64,000 nucleotides of DNA from positions 620,001 to 684,000 of the forward strand of contig NZ_CBDCOT010000009.1 of assembly GCF_965219885.1 (NCBI RefSeq), in the 5' to 3' direction. Source of the DNA: Curvivirga sp965219885. Lineage in GTDB: Bacteria; Pseudomonadota; Alphaproteobacteria; UBA8366; Aestuariispiraceae. Shown one piece after another: positions 23,674 to 31,975 of the stretch. A program made the translations under genes and the position numbers. How positions within the stretch are numbered: the stretch's first letter is position 1; each line of letters begins with the position of its first letter. The notes beneath the pieces are model-generated. The model was not told the origin of the DNA. It did no database searches and was given only the letters and a program-made list of their open reading frames with translations.

Positions 23674-24168
23674 TCAGTCCTTAATCTTCACATTTCGTTC
23701 GGCGATTGGTTGTGCATAACCAAGGTCCATATCCCACGGGAAATAGATCCATGTGTCTTGGGATACTTCAGTGATAAATGTATCCACCATTGGGCGACCA
23801 GCAGGTTTTGCATAAACAGTTGCGAAATGCGCTTTTGGAAGCATTTCACGTACAACTTTTGCTGTGGTACCTGTGTCTACCAAATCATCAATGATCAACC
23901 AGTCTTCACCATCTTCTGTGGCAACAACTTCTTTCATTACAGCAGAAGTCCCGAGATCTTTGTGATCATAAGATGCCACACAAGCCGTATCGATCAAACG
24001 AATGTTCAGTTCACGGGAAATAATCGCCGCTGGCACCAAGCCACCACGAGTGATTGCCACGATACCTTTAAACGGGCCTTTTTCTTGTAAGCGAAATGCC
24101 AAAGCGCGGGCATTGCGATGTAATTCATCCCAAGATACTGGGAAATCCATACGATAATTGTCAGCCAT
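23674..24168 (-). CDS. gpt: Xanthine phosphoribosyltransferase (Gpt type)
   Basis: The enzyme salvages xanthine or guanine to XMP or GMP with PRPP. The PRPP motif LIIDDLVDTGTTAKVV and the early GIVAITRGGLVPAAI segment are intact, and the C-terminal YAKPAGRP...WIYFPWDMD region is characteristic of bacterial Gpt. The open frame extends to 24225, but AAGGAAG lies directly before the ATG at 24168 and gives 164 aa, the family length. It is a single gene on the minus strand, closed by its own terminator. Confidence 0.93.
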   Translation of the reverse strand: MADNYRMDFPVSWDELHRNARALAFRLQEKGPFKGIVAITRGGLVPAAIISRELNIRLIDTACVASYDHKDLGTSAVMKEVVATEDGEDWLIIDDLVDTGTTAKVVREMLPKAHFATVYAKPAGRPMVDTFITEVSQDTWIYFPWDMDLGYAQPIAERNVKIKD

Positions 24169-24345
24169 AATTTCTTCCTTTATCGACTTTATTTTTATCG
24201 GAACAGGGGAATTCCGAAATTCCAAACCAATTAGTATTTTATAGAGTTAGCCCGGCATCCTTAGGGACAACCGGGCTATATATTCTTTTAGAAAGGATAA
24301 ACCTTTCAAAATGCTCTTTTAAGCAAATGACAATTACATCATGCT

Positions 24346-25497
24346 TTAATGAACATATAAGTGAACTTCATTTGCTGTTGCACTTGGGCTTTCTTGTGCC
24401 AACATTTGAACACGGCCACTTGGCACACCCATATCACGTAAGGAGCGAAGAACAGCTTCACCATTACGTTTAGCTGCAGATGCATTCAAAGCGATCTGTG
24501 CTGCTGTACCGCGTTGAGGGCTGATTGCAACCAAATCAAAGGTCGCTGTCGGCTTACGAGATAACGCCTGACTTACAGCATTATATAATGCTTGTTGATA
24601 TTGCACATTTGGACGATCAAAACGAATGATAACCAACGGGCGATCAGAGGCTTTTGGTACAGAAGACTGTGCTTCTGCACGTGCCAGAGTCTCTGTCTGT
24701 GTGAAAGCGCGTGTTGCAAGGCTTGAACCATACAACTCACCATTTTTAATCGCCAAGGATAATGTTGTCATATTTTGACGTTCATTATTCACATAGATGT
24801 TTTGACGGTTCATGTCCTGCGACAGATCAGTCATCAAACGATCAATTATCACCATTGTCTGAAGGACATCATCTTCTAGGACTTCCAAACGTACATGGTC
24901 AGATTCAACCGCACCACTTAAACCATATGTCGCCTGTACCGCGCTCAACAAATACTGCCCGAAAGCAGCAGAGTCAGCAGCGTCATTAGACAATTTTGTC
25001 ATTTGCGGAATTGTTTCTGCAACTTGTTCAAGCTCAATTTGTGCCTGATTCCATTGGTCAACCAAGATTGGGTTACCTGGTGTTGATCCGCGCTGTAGGC
25101 GCGCTGTGATCATGCCTAATAATGCATGATAATCATCAGATCCCTTTTCAGCATCCATCTGGATGGAACCTAAACGACCTTGAAGCCCAGCAACTTGATC
25201 TTGTAACTTACCAAGATCGCCTGCCATTTCATCAACTTTGTCACCCACGAAGGTAACAGGCTCACCAGCCGCCGCATATGTCGGTGCCGCAGCAGTTGTT
25301 GTATTTGCAACAGGGGCCGGAGCCGGCGCCGGAGCAACTGTTGATGTTTGTGTTGTCGAACTAGAAGTTGTTGCCGCAGAAGACGCACCTTCGTCAGACC
25401 ATAAAGATCCACAACCTGACAAAAACAATGCTAAACTCGCACTAACGGCTAATTTCTTTGAAACACCCATGCCCCAAGACTGCCTTTTATTATTCAA
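24346..25497 (-). CDS. Outer-membrane-type lipoprotein with coiled coil and OmpA-like C-terminus
   Basis: The lipobox LSGC places the lipidated Cys at residue 29 (or 20 if the second ATG, 25470, is the start). A low-complexity Ser/Thr/Ala/Pro linker (about 35-75) is followed by a heptad-like region (KVDEMAGDLGKLQDQVAGLQ) and a helical middle. The last ~95 residues (PLVIIRFDRPNVQYQQALYN, ending NEVHLYVH) resemble a degenerate OmpA peptidoglycan-binding domain. It is likely to tether envelope layers. I do not recognise a named family. It is a single gene without a close partner. Confidence 0.75.
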   Translation of the reverse strand: MNNKRQSWGMGVSKKLAVSASLALFLSGCGSLWSDEGASSAATTSSSTTQTSTVAPAPAPAPVANTTTAAAPTYAAAGEPVTFVGDKVDEMAGDLGKLQDQVAGLQGRLGSIQMDAEKGSDDYHALLGMITARLQRGSTPGNPILVDQWNQAQIELEQVAETIPQMTKLSNDAADSAAFGQYLLSAVQATYGLSGAVESDHVRLEVLEDDVLQTMVIIDRLMTDLSQDMNRQNIYVNNERQNMTTLSLAIKNGELYGSSLATRAFTQTETLARAEAQSSVPKASDRPLVIIRFDRPNVQYQQALYNAVSQALSRKPTATFDLVAISPQRGTAAQIALNASAAKRNGEAVLRSLRDMGVPSGRVQMLAQESPSATANEVHLYVH

Positions 25498-25959
25498 TGA
25501 CTTTACCCAATGCTTAATTCATAAACTAATCCGAAGGAGAAAAGATTGCAATCTAACAAGCTGCCATCCTTCAAATTTGTTTACTCAAATGCAAGCGAAA
25601 CAACATCGCACGATTCTGAAATCATGACAAATATTGATCGCCCCCTAAGATAACTTTGACGATGCTGTAACATATTTACCGTCTAAGTCAAAACAGTTTA
25701 AGCTTTTTTAACAGATAATCGCAAGCTTCAACCACCTGTTTATTTGATTTTATTCCAAAAATTTAACTTGGGGCCGATCAATTGATGCAAAAAAGCAACG
25801 CCTTCTATCCTAGCCAGAAATATATTTTTGACGGTTTTCCAATGATTTTGAAATTTTTGTAAAATAAATTTAACTTTTTTCAGTTTCAGGGGTTGCCAAA
25901 GCCATCAGGAAACAGTACATAAGCGCCCGTCGAGAGAACAATGCTTCTCCAAACAATAT
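25498..25959. other. Long intergenic region before tRNA-Arg
   Basis: This 462-bp region is AT-rich and holds no ORF of note. It must contain the promoter of the minus-strand lipoprotein gene and that of tRNA-Arg; TTGCCA near 25893 is a possible -35 box for the latter. I see no repeat or RNA fold beyond that. Confidence 0.4.
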
Positions 25960-26036
25960 GCGCCCGTAGCTCAGCTGGATAGAGTACCTGACTACGAATC
26001 AGATGGTCGGAGGTTCGAATCCTTCCGGGCGCGCCA
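25960..26036 (+). tRNA. tRNA-Arg (anticodon ACG)
   Basis: The 77-base cloverleaf has acceptor GCGCCCG paired with CGGGCGC, D arm AGCTCAGCTGGATAGAGT, anticodon stem CTGA/TCAG with anticodon ACG, T loop GTTCGAATC, and an encoded CCA end. It reads CGN codons after deamination of A34. A terminator follows at once. Confidence 0.97.
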
Positions 26037-26037
26037 A

Positions 26038-26066
26038 AAAACCCCGAAGCTTGCTTCGGGGTTTTC
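26038..26066. terminator. Intrinsic terminator after tRNA-Arg
   Basis: AAAACCCCGAAGC pairs perfectly with GCTTCGGGGTTTT around a two-base gap (26051-26052). It serves the tRNA on the plus strand and, being symmetrical, can also end the minus-strand cupin gene 32 bp away. Confidence 0.9.
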
Positions 26067-26097
26067 TGCTTTTTAAGCCTATTTCAAACTTTTCTAC

Positions 26098-26709
26098 CTA
26101 TTCATCCGATAGCGGCATATCAAGGATTTTCCCTACATCGTTACTATAGACAGCTATTCCTTTATCGAGATCGTATTCAAGACGCGTATCTTGCTGTTCA
26201 AATTCATACCCGTAACAATGAAGATGTAAAAACGGTTGGTGATCAATATGCTCAATAGAATGAATACCACGCGTCATGCATGAAGCTGCACTACCAGGCC
26301 CGACAACAACGCTGCCTTTATTGACTAGCTCTGCTGGCCCTTCCGTTAAATCACCATCTTTGCGTTCATAAAAGTAATGACGTTCATGCCCGTGAACACC
26401 CGCGATAATCGCCCAAGCCTTGCCATGATCATGAGGGCGATACACACCCCCAGATCTAGTTACATAAACATATAATGCATTCTGTCCATCTTCATCAGAA
26501 AAAATCTTATAAAGCGTTTCATTCGCTTTTTCAGGAATGGGGAAATCTTCGTATGGGAAAAGCTCTGATTTCTTTGCTAATTCAATCAAATATTCTTTTG
26601 CCGTATCAATGACGTCAACAGCATGAGGTTGAGCCATAGTTTTAGAAACCGCATCCATTGTCTTACGGATCGCAGTTGATCGTCTTTGATGACGTTCATT
26701 CGGCTTCAT
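26098..26709 (-). CDS. Cupin-fold, cysteine dioxygenase-like protein
   Basis: The pattern HDHGKAWAIIAGVHGHERHYFYER, here split by variable residues, and the later IHSIEHIDH match the thiol dioxygenase/cupin family: the three histidines expected for iron binding lie in HDH and HSIEH. Related enzymes oxidise cysteine or 3-mercaptopropionate; the substrate cannot be told. The frame opens at 26745, but GGGGGGAG lies just before the ATG at 26709, giving 203 aa. It starts 20 bp past the end of argE, so the two are likely cotranscribed. Confidence 0.78.
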   Translation of the reverse strand: MKPNERHQRRSTAIRKTMDAVSKTMAQPHAVDVIDTAKEYLIELAKKSELFPYEDFPIPEKANETLYKIFSDEDGQNALYVYVTRSGGVYRPHDHGKAWAIIAGVHGHERHYFYERKDGDLTEGPAELVNKGSVVVGPGSAASCMTRGIHSIEHIDHQPFLHLHCYGYEFEQQDTRLEYDLDKGIAVYSNDVGKILDMPLSDE

Positions 26710-26728
26710 ATGGCTCCCCCCTAAGTCT

Positions 26729-27883
26729 TTATGCCTGCACCTCAATCAAGCGACGTAACATTTTCTCACACAATTCCACTTGTGAAATTTCAATAAATTC
26801 ATTGGGTTGATGTGCTTGATCAATGGAACCAGGCCCACAAATAATTGTCGAATATCCTGCTTCTTGGAATTGTCCAGCTTCGGCAGCATAAGGCACAACT
26901 TGCGTGGTGTTTTGCCCGGTTAATTGACGCACCAATGCATCGGCTGCTCCGTCTTCTTCGGGGCATAGAGCAGGTACCTCTGATTCAATAACAGTAACAA
27001 TATCGCAATCATCAGAGATCTTCTTCATATCCGGAATAAGGGTCTCACAATAGTCACGGAAACGCTTCACAAACTGATGCGGATCATCCCCCGGCATGGT
27101 CCGAATATCCCATTCAAACTCGCAATCGCGTGCAATGATATTACCCGCAGTGCCACCATTTATCACACCAACTGTTAATGTTGAATAAGGTGGATCAAAT
27201 TCCAAACTAGTGTCTGCAGCGGCTTTATTTTCGGCCATCATCTCGGTGATAAAATTCACAAGCTTCGCACCGATCATAACAGCACTCACGCCACGTTCCA
27301 CTTGCGAGGAATGTACTTCATGCCCACGAATATGTGTGCGCAAGCCTAAGATACCCTTATGCGCGTTTGTAATCTTCATATCCGTTGGTTCACCAACAAT
27401 TACCGCGTGAGATTTAGGGAGTAGTTCTGCCATCTCAGAAATCATGGCTGGCGCCCCAACACAACCAACTTCTTCATCGTAACTCAACGCAAAATGAATT
27501 GGTTTCTTCAAATTGGCTTTCAACATCTCTGGTACTAAAGCCAAGCCGATCGCTGAGAAACTTTTCATATCACAGGTGCCACGACCGTAAAGCTTGCCTT
27601 CTTTTTCAACAATCGACCAAGGGTCCGTATCCCAAGGCTGTCCTTCAACAGGGACGACATCCGTATGACCGGATAACACAACACCGCCCTCTGTTTTAGG
27701 GCCAACAGTCGCATATAAATTTGCTTTACTTTTATCTTCGTTATAAACGCGTTGGCTTTCGACACCATGGCTTTTTAGATAATCCTCCACAAATTCGATC
27801 AATGGCAGATTACTTAAGGAAGATGTTGTATTAAAGCCGATAAGTTTTTCAATCATTTCACGGCTGGTATAGATGTCACCCAT
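26729..27883 (-). CDS. argE: Acetylornithine deacetylase (M20 family)
   Basis: The zinc-peptidase motifs are present: LSGHTDVVPV with metal-ligand His, GRGTCDMKSF with the bridging Asp, and SYDEEVGCVGAPAM with the catalytic Glu pair. The VGEPTDM and later ICGPGSIDQAHQPNE segments are characteristic of ArgE rather than DapE. ArgE hydrolyses N-acetylornithine in arginine synthesis. Length, 384 aa, is normal. It lies 9 bp after the SURF1 gene on the minus strand, so it may be cotranscribed with the oxidase assembly block. Confidence 0.93.
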   Translation of the reverse strand: MGDIYTSREMIEKLIGFNTTSSLSNLPLIEFVEDYLKSHGVESQRVYNEDKSKANLYATVGPKTEGGVVLSGHTDVVPVEGQPWDTDPWSIVEKEGKLYGRGTCDMKSFSAIGLALVPEMLKANLKKPIHFALSYDEEVGCVGAPAMISEMAELLPKSHAVIVGEPTDMKITNAHKGILGLRTHIRGHEVHSSQVERGVSAVMIGAKLVNFITEMMAENKAAADTSLEFDPPYSTLTVGVINGGTAGNIIARDCEFEWDIRTMPGDDPHQFVKRFRDYCETLIPDMKKISDDCDIVTVIESEVPALCPEEDGAADALVRQLTGQNTTQVVPYAAEAGQFQEAGYSTIICGPGSIDQAHQPNEFIEISQVELCEKMLRRLIEVQA

Positions 27884-27892
27884 AATGCCCCT

Positions 27893-28606
27893 CTATTCTT
27901 CTGTTTCTTCTTTTTTACGACTAAACAACAAGAAGATCACTAACAAAGTGATGCCAAGACTAAACCATGTAATCGCATATTGCAGATGATTATTGGCCAG
28001 TTTCAAATGCCATTGCTTCCCAATCGGGAACCCACCCGGCACCTGATCATCCGCAGAAAGAAGATAATAATCAGCAAGATCATAACCGACAGCTTCTTTT
28101 GCCTGTTCCATATCAATATAGAACCACACATTTTTGGTTAGATCATTATCTGGAATAAACATATTTCGGCCCTTAGGGAAACGCAGCAAGCCGGACACTT
28201 CCTGTATGCCACCTACCAAGCCTGCAACGCGATTTTCTTTTTTGTCACGCCCATCTTCAAATGGGGCCCAACCGCGGTTCACCAAGATCGCGCCCTGACC
28301 ATCTTCGCGCACCAATGGGGTTAGAACATGCACCCCCGGATTCCCATTCAAAGAACGGTTCACCAAATATATTTCATGCTCATGATCAAAAATACCACGT
28401 ACCGTGAAAGGACGAAATTCCGTATCCTCTTCATCCAGACTGCCTGCCGGTAATTCAGCCGCAGGGGAATTGGCACGGGATATCATTTTATCAATAAGGT
28501 CATTTTTCCATTGCAGGCGTTGCACCTGCCAGAAGCATAAACCAAAAATAATGATAAGGGCAGGAACTGCCATCAGGGTTGGAATAAGTTTAAATTGAAA
28601 TCGCAT
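27893..28606 (-). CDS. SURF1 family cytochrome oxidase assembly protein
   Basis: SURF1 proteins help to place heme a in cytochrome oxidase subunit I. The protein has an N-terminal membrane helix (about 9-26), a periplasmic domain with the family's NRGW motif (AILVNRGWAPFEDGR), and a C-terminal helix (about 209-228) preceded by HLQYAITWFSLG. At 237 aa it is of normal length. It lies 47 bp downstream of the DUF983 gene, in the standard alphaproteobacterial oxidase cluster. Confidence 0.93.
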   Translation of the reverse strand: MRFQFKLIPTLMAVPALIIIFGLCFWQVQRLQWKNDLIDKMISRANSPAAELPAGSLDEEDTEFRPFTVRGIFDHEHEIYLVNRSLNGNPGVHVLTPLVREDGQGAILVNRGWAPFEDGRDKKENRVAGLVGGIQEVSGLLRFPKGRNMFIPDNDLTKNVWFYIDMEQAKEAVGYDLADYYLLSADDQVPGGFPIGKQWHLKLANNHLQYAITWFSLGITLLVIFLLFSRKKEETEE

Positions 28607-28653
28607 GGTCCACCAAAATACCCAAATAAATAATTTAGATATTGATAGGCGGA

Positions 28654-29061
28654 TTAATCCTCTGCGTCAAAGGTATTTCGGCCTTCTTCACCAGCTTTTT
28701 GTTTATATTCCAACGCAAAAAATAATGCTTTGGAGGGCTGAAGGAGCCACAAAGTCAACGCGATAATAACCGGGAAGGTAACCACAATCTGAATCCAGAA
28801 AGGTGAATCAAATTTAAATTGAAGCCAGACACCAAGCCCAACCCCAATAAAACCAACAAGTAACATAATAAAGGGAACAGCAGCATCCCCAACATTGGCT
28901 TTGGTAAAGTCCAGATCGCAATGATCACAACGATCTGCCATTTTCAAATATTTAATAAAGAGACGCCCCCGCCCACAACGTGGACAGAGGCATCGAATAG
29001 CAACATGAAAAGGCGATTGTGGCGGAAAATCAGAAGGGGATTCACCAGTCGCCTTATCCAT
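28654..29061 (-). CDS. DUF983 family membrane protein
   Basis: Two CXXC pairs (RCLCPRCGRG and DRCDHCDLDF) form a probable zinc ribbon in the first 50 residues. Two membrane helices follow (about 60-80 and 87-108). DUF983 proteins sit beside coxC in most alphaproteobacterial aa3 clusters and are presumed to help oxidase assembly; their reaction is not known to me. It is 46 bp downstream of the coxC gene on the same strand. Confidence 0.9.
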   Translation of the reverse strand: MDKATGESPSDFPPQSPFHVAIRCLCPRCGRGRLFIKYLKMADRCDHCDLDFTKANVGDAAVPFIMLLVGFIGVGLGVWLQFKFDSPFWIQIVVTFPVIIALTLWLLQPSKALFFALEYKQKAGEEGRNTFDAED

Positions 29062-29106
29062 ATCTATATCCTTTCTCTAGGAACTGTTTGAAGTTCTATG
29101 AACGGA

Positions 29107-29952
29107 TTAACCACCCATCCAATAAACAGCCACAAACAGGAACAACCATACAACGTCGACAAAATGCCAATACCATGCAGCTGCTTCAAAACCGAAATGA
29201 GATGTTGGTGTGAAAGCGCCTTTTTTCGCACGGAATAAACATACAGCCAGGAAGATAGTACCAACGATTACGTGGAAACCATGGAAGCCTGTCGCCATGT
29301 AGAATACAGAAGAATAAATGCCATCGCCAAAACCAAATGTAGCATGACCATACTCATATGCCTGTAATGCCGTAAAGCAAAGACCTAGAAGAACTGTGAT
29401 AGTCAAGGCATTGATAACTTGCTCGCGATGACCTTCACGCAACGCATGATGCGCCCATGTCACGGTACAACCAGATAAAAGCAAAATCAGTGTATTCATG
29501 AATGGCAAATCCCAAGCATTGAATGTTTCAACACCTACTGGTGGCCATTCACCACCTGTTGCTTCCACACGAAGAACTTGTGCAACTTCATCAAAGTAGA
29601 AAGCAATATCAAAATATGCCCAGAAGAAAGCTACGAAGAACATAACTTCAGATGCAATAAACAGGCTCATACCATAACGCATTGCCAATTGCACAACTGG
29701 TTTATGATGGCCTTCGTTACCTTCGCGGATCACATCGCGCCACCAGCCATACATTGTGTATAGAACTAGCAACACACCTGGAAGAATCTTCCATGCGCCC
29801 AGGCTTTCAAGACCTGGCAACATGATATCCGGGTGGAAATACCAAACGGCACCAAATGCCAAAACGAAACCGGACCAAGAGCCAACGAATGGCCATGGGC
29901 TCGGATCAACCAAATGATAATCATGGTTCGGGGCGTGATTTTCTGCGCTCAT
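29107..29952 (-). CDS. ctaE: Cytochrome c oxidase subunit III
   Basis: Seven membrane helices and the subunit III signature regions are visible: HDYHLVDPSPWPFVGS at the start, SEVMFFVAFFWAYF (helix III with the conserved Glu), and YMATGFHGFHVIVGTIFL near the end, followed by FEAAAWYWHFVDVVWLFLF. The frame opens at 30024, but GGGGG lies 5-9 bp before the ATG at 29952, giving 281 aa. It is part of the minus-strand aa3 oxidase operon, 101 bp after ctaG. Confidence 0.96.
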   Translation of the reverse strand: MSAENHAPNHDYHLVDPSPWPFVGSWSGFVLAFGAVWYFHPDIMLPGLESLGAWKILPGVLLVLYTMYGWWRDVIREGNEGHHKPVVQLAMRYGMSLFIASEVMFFVAFFWAYFDIAFYFDEVAQVLRVEATGGEWPPVGVETFNAWDLPFMNTLILLLSGCTVTWAHHALREGHREQVINALTITVLLGLCFTALQAYEYGHATFGFGDGIYSSVFYMATGFHGFHVIVGTIFLAVCLFRAKKGAFTPTSHFGFEAAAWYWHFVDVVWLFLFVAVYWMGG

Positions 29953-30053
29953 AATCCCCCATCCCTTTCTATAATTTTGCCTTACCGGATATCTGATTTC
30001 TGTTTCCAGAAATTCCCTCAGCACCAGTTTGGCGGTTCACCAGAAGGATCTTC

Positions 30054-30686
30054 CTATCCCGCATCTGCGGTAACAGGAGAAATCCCATTCTTGTTTTCGA
30101 CCGTATCTTGTACTTCGTCTTCCTCCTCCTCTTCGAGGCGGAAGAAAGTATAAGACAAGGTAATTGTTTTAATGTCGTCCATATGTGGGTCTTCAGCGAT
30201 TTCCGGGTCGACATAGAATTCAACCGGCATATCAACTTCTTCCCCGGGTCTAAGCACTTGTTCTGTAAAACAGAAACAATCGACTTTTACGAAATATGGC
30301 CCCGCTTTCTGCGGTGTTACATTGAAAGTTGCAGTCCCTTTGATGATTTCGTCACTGGTATTTTTAGCCCGATAAAAAGCAACACCATTTTGACCAACCT
30401 TCATCTCGATTTTGAGCTGTACCGGATCAAATTCCCACGGCAACGCCGCGTTGGTACTTGCATCAAATCGAATGGTTACGTCACGATCCAAGACCACATC
30501 TGATGCTTCTTCAGCTTGTTGGGTTGTGCCACCATAACCGGTTACACGACAAAACAAATCATAAAGAGGAACAGATGCATAAGTTAATCCCACCATAAAA
30601 CACACAGATAGAACCGTGTATATCGCAACACGTTTGTTTCTTTGTGCCATTTTATCAGAATCAACAGTCATCGAATGAACTTTCAC
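30054..30686 (-). CDS. ctaG: Cytochrome oxidase copper chaperone CtaG (Cox11)
   Basis: Cox11/CtaG delivers copper to the CuB site of subunit I. One membrane helix (about 19-38, ending YASVPLYDLFCRVTGYGGTT) is followed by a periplasmic immunoglobulin-like domain with the copper-binding motif DCFCFTEQ and the conserved GE-VDMPVEFYVDP segment. Length 210 aa is typical. The C-terminal tail is unusually acidic (RLEEEEEDEV). It follows coxF by 24 bp on the minus strand. Confidence 0.96.
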   Translation of the reverse strand: MKVHSMTVDSDKMAQRNKRVAIYTVLSVCFMVGLTYASVPLYDLFCRVTGYGGTTQQAEEASDVVLDRDVTIRFDASTNAALPWEFDPVQLKIEMKVGQNGVAFYRAKNTSDEIIKGTATFNVTPQKAGPYFVKVDCFCFTEQVLRPGEEVDMPVEFYVDPEIAEDPHMDDIKTITLSYTFFRLEEEEEDEVQDTVENKNGISPVTADAG

Positions 30687-30710
30687 CTAAAAAACGCTTT
30701 CAAATCTATC

Positions 30711-30857
30711 CTAGAGGCTCGTGATACGAACGTAGGACACCATATAAAGCAAAACAATAAATCCAACCAAAGCCAAGCCTAGAACAATATTCTTTTGACG
30801 TAGACGTTTCGCACGATCTGCTTTTTCGTCTTCAGTTTCTTGTACTTGATCGTTCAT
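30711..30857 (-). CDS. coxF: CoxF-type small membrane protein of the oxidase cluster
   Basis: A 48-residue ORF begins MNDQVQETEDEKADRAKRLR and has one membrane helix (NIVLGLALVGFIVLLYMVSY). A short charged N-terminus plus one helix between ctaB and ctaG is the CoxF position and shape in alphaproteobacterial aa3 oxidase operons. GGAGGCT lies before the ATG. Its start is 18 bp past the ctaB stop. Confidence 0.85.
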   Translation of the reverse strand: MNDQVQETEDEKADRAKRLRQKNIVLGLALVGFIVLLYMVSYVRITSL

Positions 30858-30874
30858 GATCGTAGCCTCCATAT

Positions 30875-31843
30875 TTACCCCCATAATGTATTCGGGCTGT
30901 CCATCACCAACACGGCAAACAGCATAAATAGGTATAGGATTGAGAAACCAAACATGCGTTTGGCTTGCTTATATTCGGTCTTTTCACCATCTTCCCGCAT
31001 AACAGCAATTGCGGCTGCCAAGAAGACAAGGTTCAATGCCAAAGAAACAGTAAAGTAAATCCAACCAGCAAAGCCAAGGAAAGTTGGCGCAGCGGCGATT
31101 GGGAACAGAGTTAATGTATAAAATAACATCTGCTTCTTGGTTGTTTCTTCACCAGATACAACTGGCAACATTGGTACGCCTGCCTTTGCATAATCCTTGC
31201 AACGGAACAATGCCAACGCCCAGAAATGCGGCGGCGTCCAAAGGAAAATCAAAGAAAAGAGTACAATTGGCTCCCATGAGACATCAACGGTGACTGCCGC
31301 CCATCCAATCATCGGCGGGAAAGCACCAGCCGCCCCACCGATCACAATATTTTGCGGGGTGGAACGTTTTAGCCACATGGTATAAATGAACACATAGAAA
31401 AGAATTGCACCTGCCAACAGAGCCGCAGCCACGTAATTCACGGCAACAGCCATCAAAAATACAGACGCAAAAGACAAAATAACACCAAAGCTTAAAGCTT
31501 CGTCAGGGTTCATTTTGCCCGCTGGAATTGGACGATCCTTTGTACGTGCCATGACCAGATCAATATCGCGGTCATACCACATATTAATTGCCCCAGCAGC
31601 ACCAGAACCAACAGCAATGCAAAGGATTGCAACCGCTGCCAACAACGGATGCATTTCGCCCGGTGCTACCAACAAACCTGCCATCCCGGAAAACACAACA
31701 AGGGACATCACACGTGGCTTTAACAAAGCCACATAATCTTTCACCTCAGCTGGATAATGACCTGCGCGGGCAACATAGTCCGTCGCGTCATTTTCTTTTG
31801 TTTCCGTAATATCCAATGCCGTATCTGACATATTCAATCCCAT
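30875..31843 (-). CDS. ctaB: Protoheme IX farnesyltransferase (heme O synthase)
   Basis: CtaB joins farnesyl diphosphate to heme b, the first step to heme a. The UbiA-type motifs are present: NMWYDRDIDLVMARTKDRPI and a second loop with WTPPHFWALALFRCKDY. Eight to nine membrane helices are expected. Length is 322 aa; translation may start at Met5. It lies between coxA and coxF; a 12-bp long-range hairpin occupies the gap to coxA, which suggests separate mRNA levels. Confidence 0.96.
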   Translation of the reverse strand: MGLNMSDTALDITETKENDATDYVARAGHYPAEVKDYVALLKPRVMSLVVFSGMAGLLVAPGEMHPLLAAVAILCIAVGSGAAGAINMWYDRDIDLVMARTKDRPIPAGKMNPDEALSFGVILSFASVFLMAVAVNYVAAALLAGAILFYVFIYTMWLKRSTPQNIVIGGAAGAFPPMIGWAAVTVDVSWEPIVLFSLIFLWTPPHFWALALFRCKDYAKAGVPMLPVVSGEETTKKQMLFYTLTLFPIAAAPTFLGFAGWIYFTVSLALNLVFLAAAIAVMREDGEKTEYKQAKRMFGFSILYLFMLFAVLVMDSPNTLWG

Positions 31844-31901
31844 TTCGAATTTATTATTTTTCTATAAACAACATCTAAATCTTTTCACGTCGTAAAATTA
31901 A

Positions 31902-31966
31902 GGCTGCCTCGTTACTTCTTTTGAAAATCCCCAAAACTTTCATTCCAAGTTCCATAACGGGGCAGC
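31902..31966 (-). promoter_or_regulatory. Long-stem hairpin between coxA and ctaB
   Basis: GCTGCCTCGTTA (31903-31914) pairs with TAACGGGGCAGC (31955-31966), 11 Watson-Crick pairs plus one G-T, across a 40-base loop. It lies in the intercistronic gap of the oxidase operon, where such stems often protect or process the upstream mRNA. No T-run follows. Confidence 0.55.
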
Positions 31967-31975
31967 TGTTAATTT

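Noticed and set aside
25770..25790. GATCAATTGATC-like palindrome as an FNR box
   Set aside because: The spacing does not fit TTGAT-N4-ATCAA; the arms run directly into one another.
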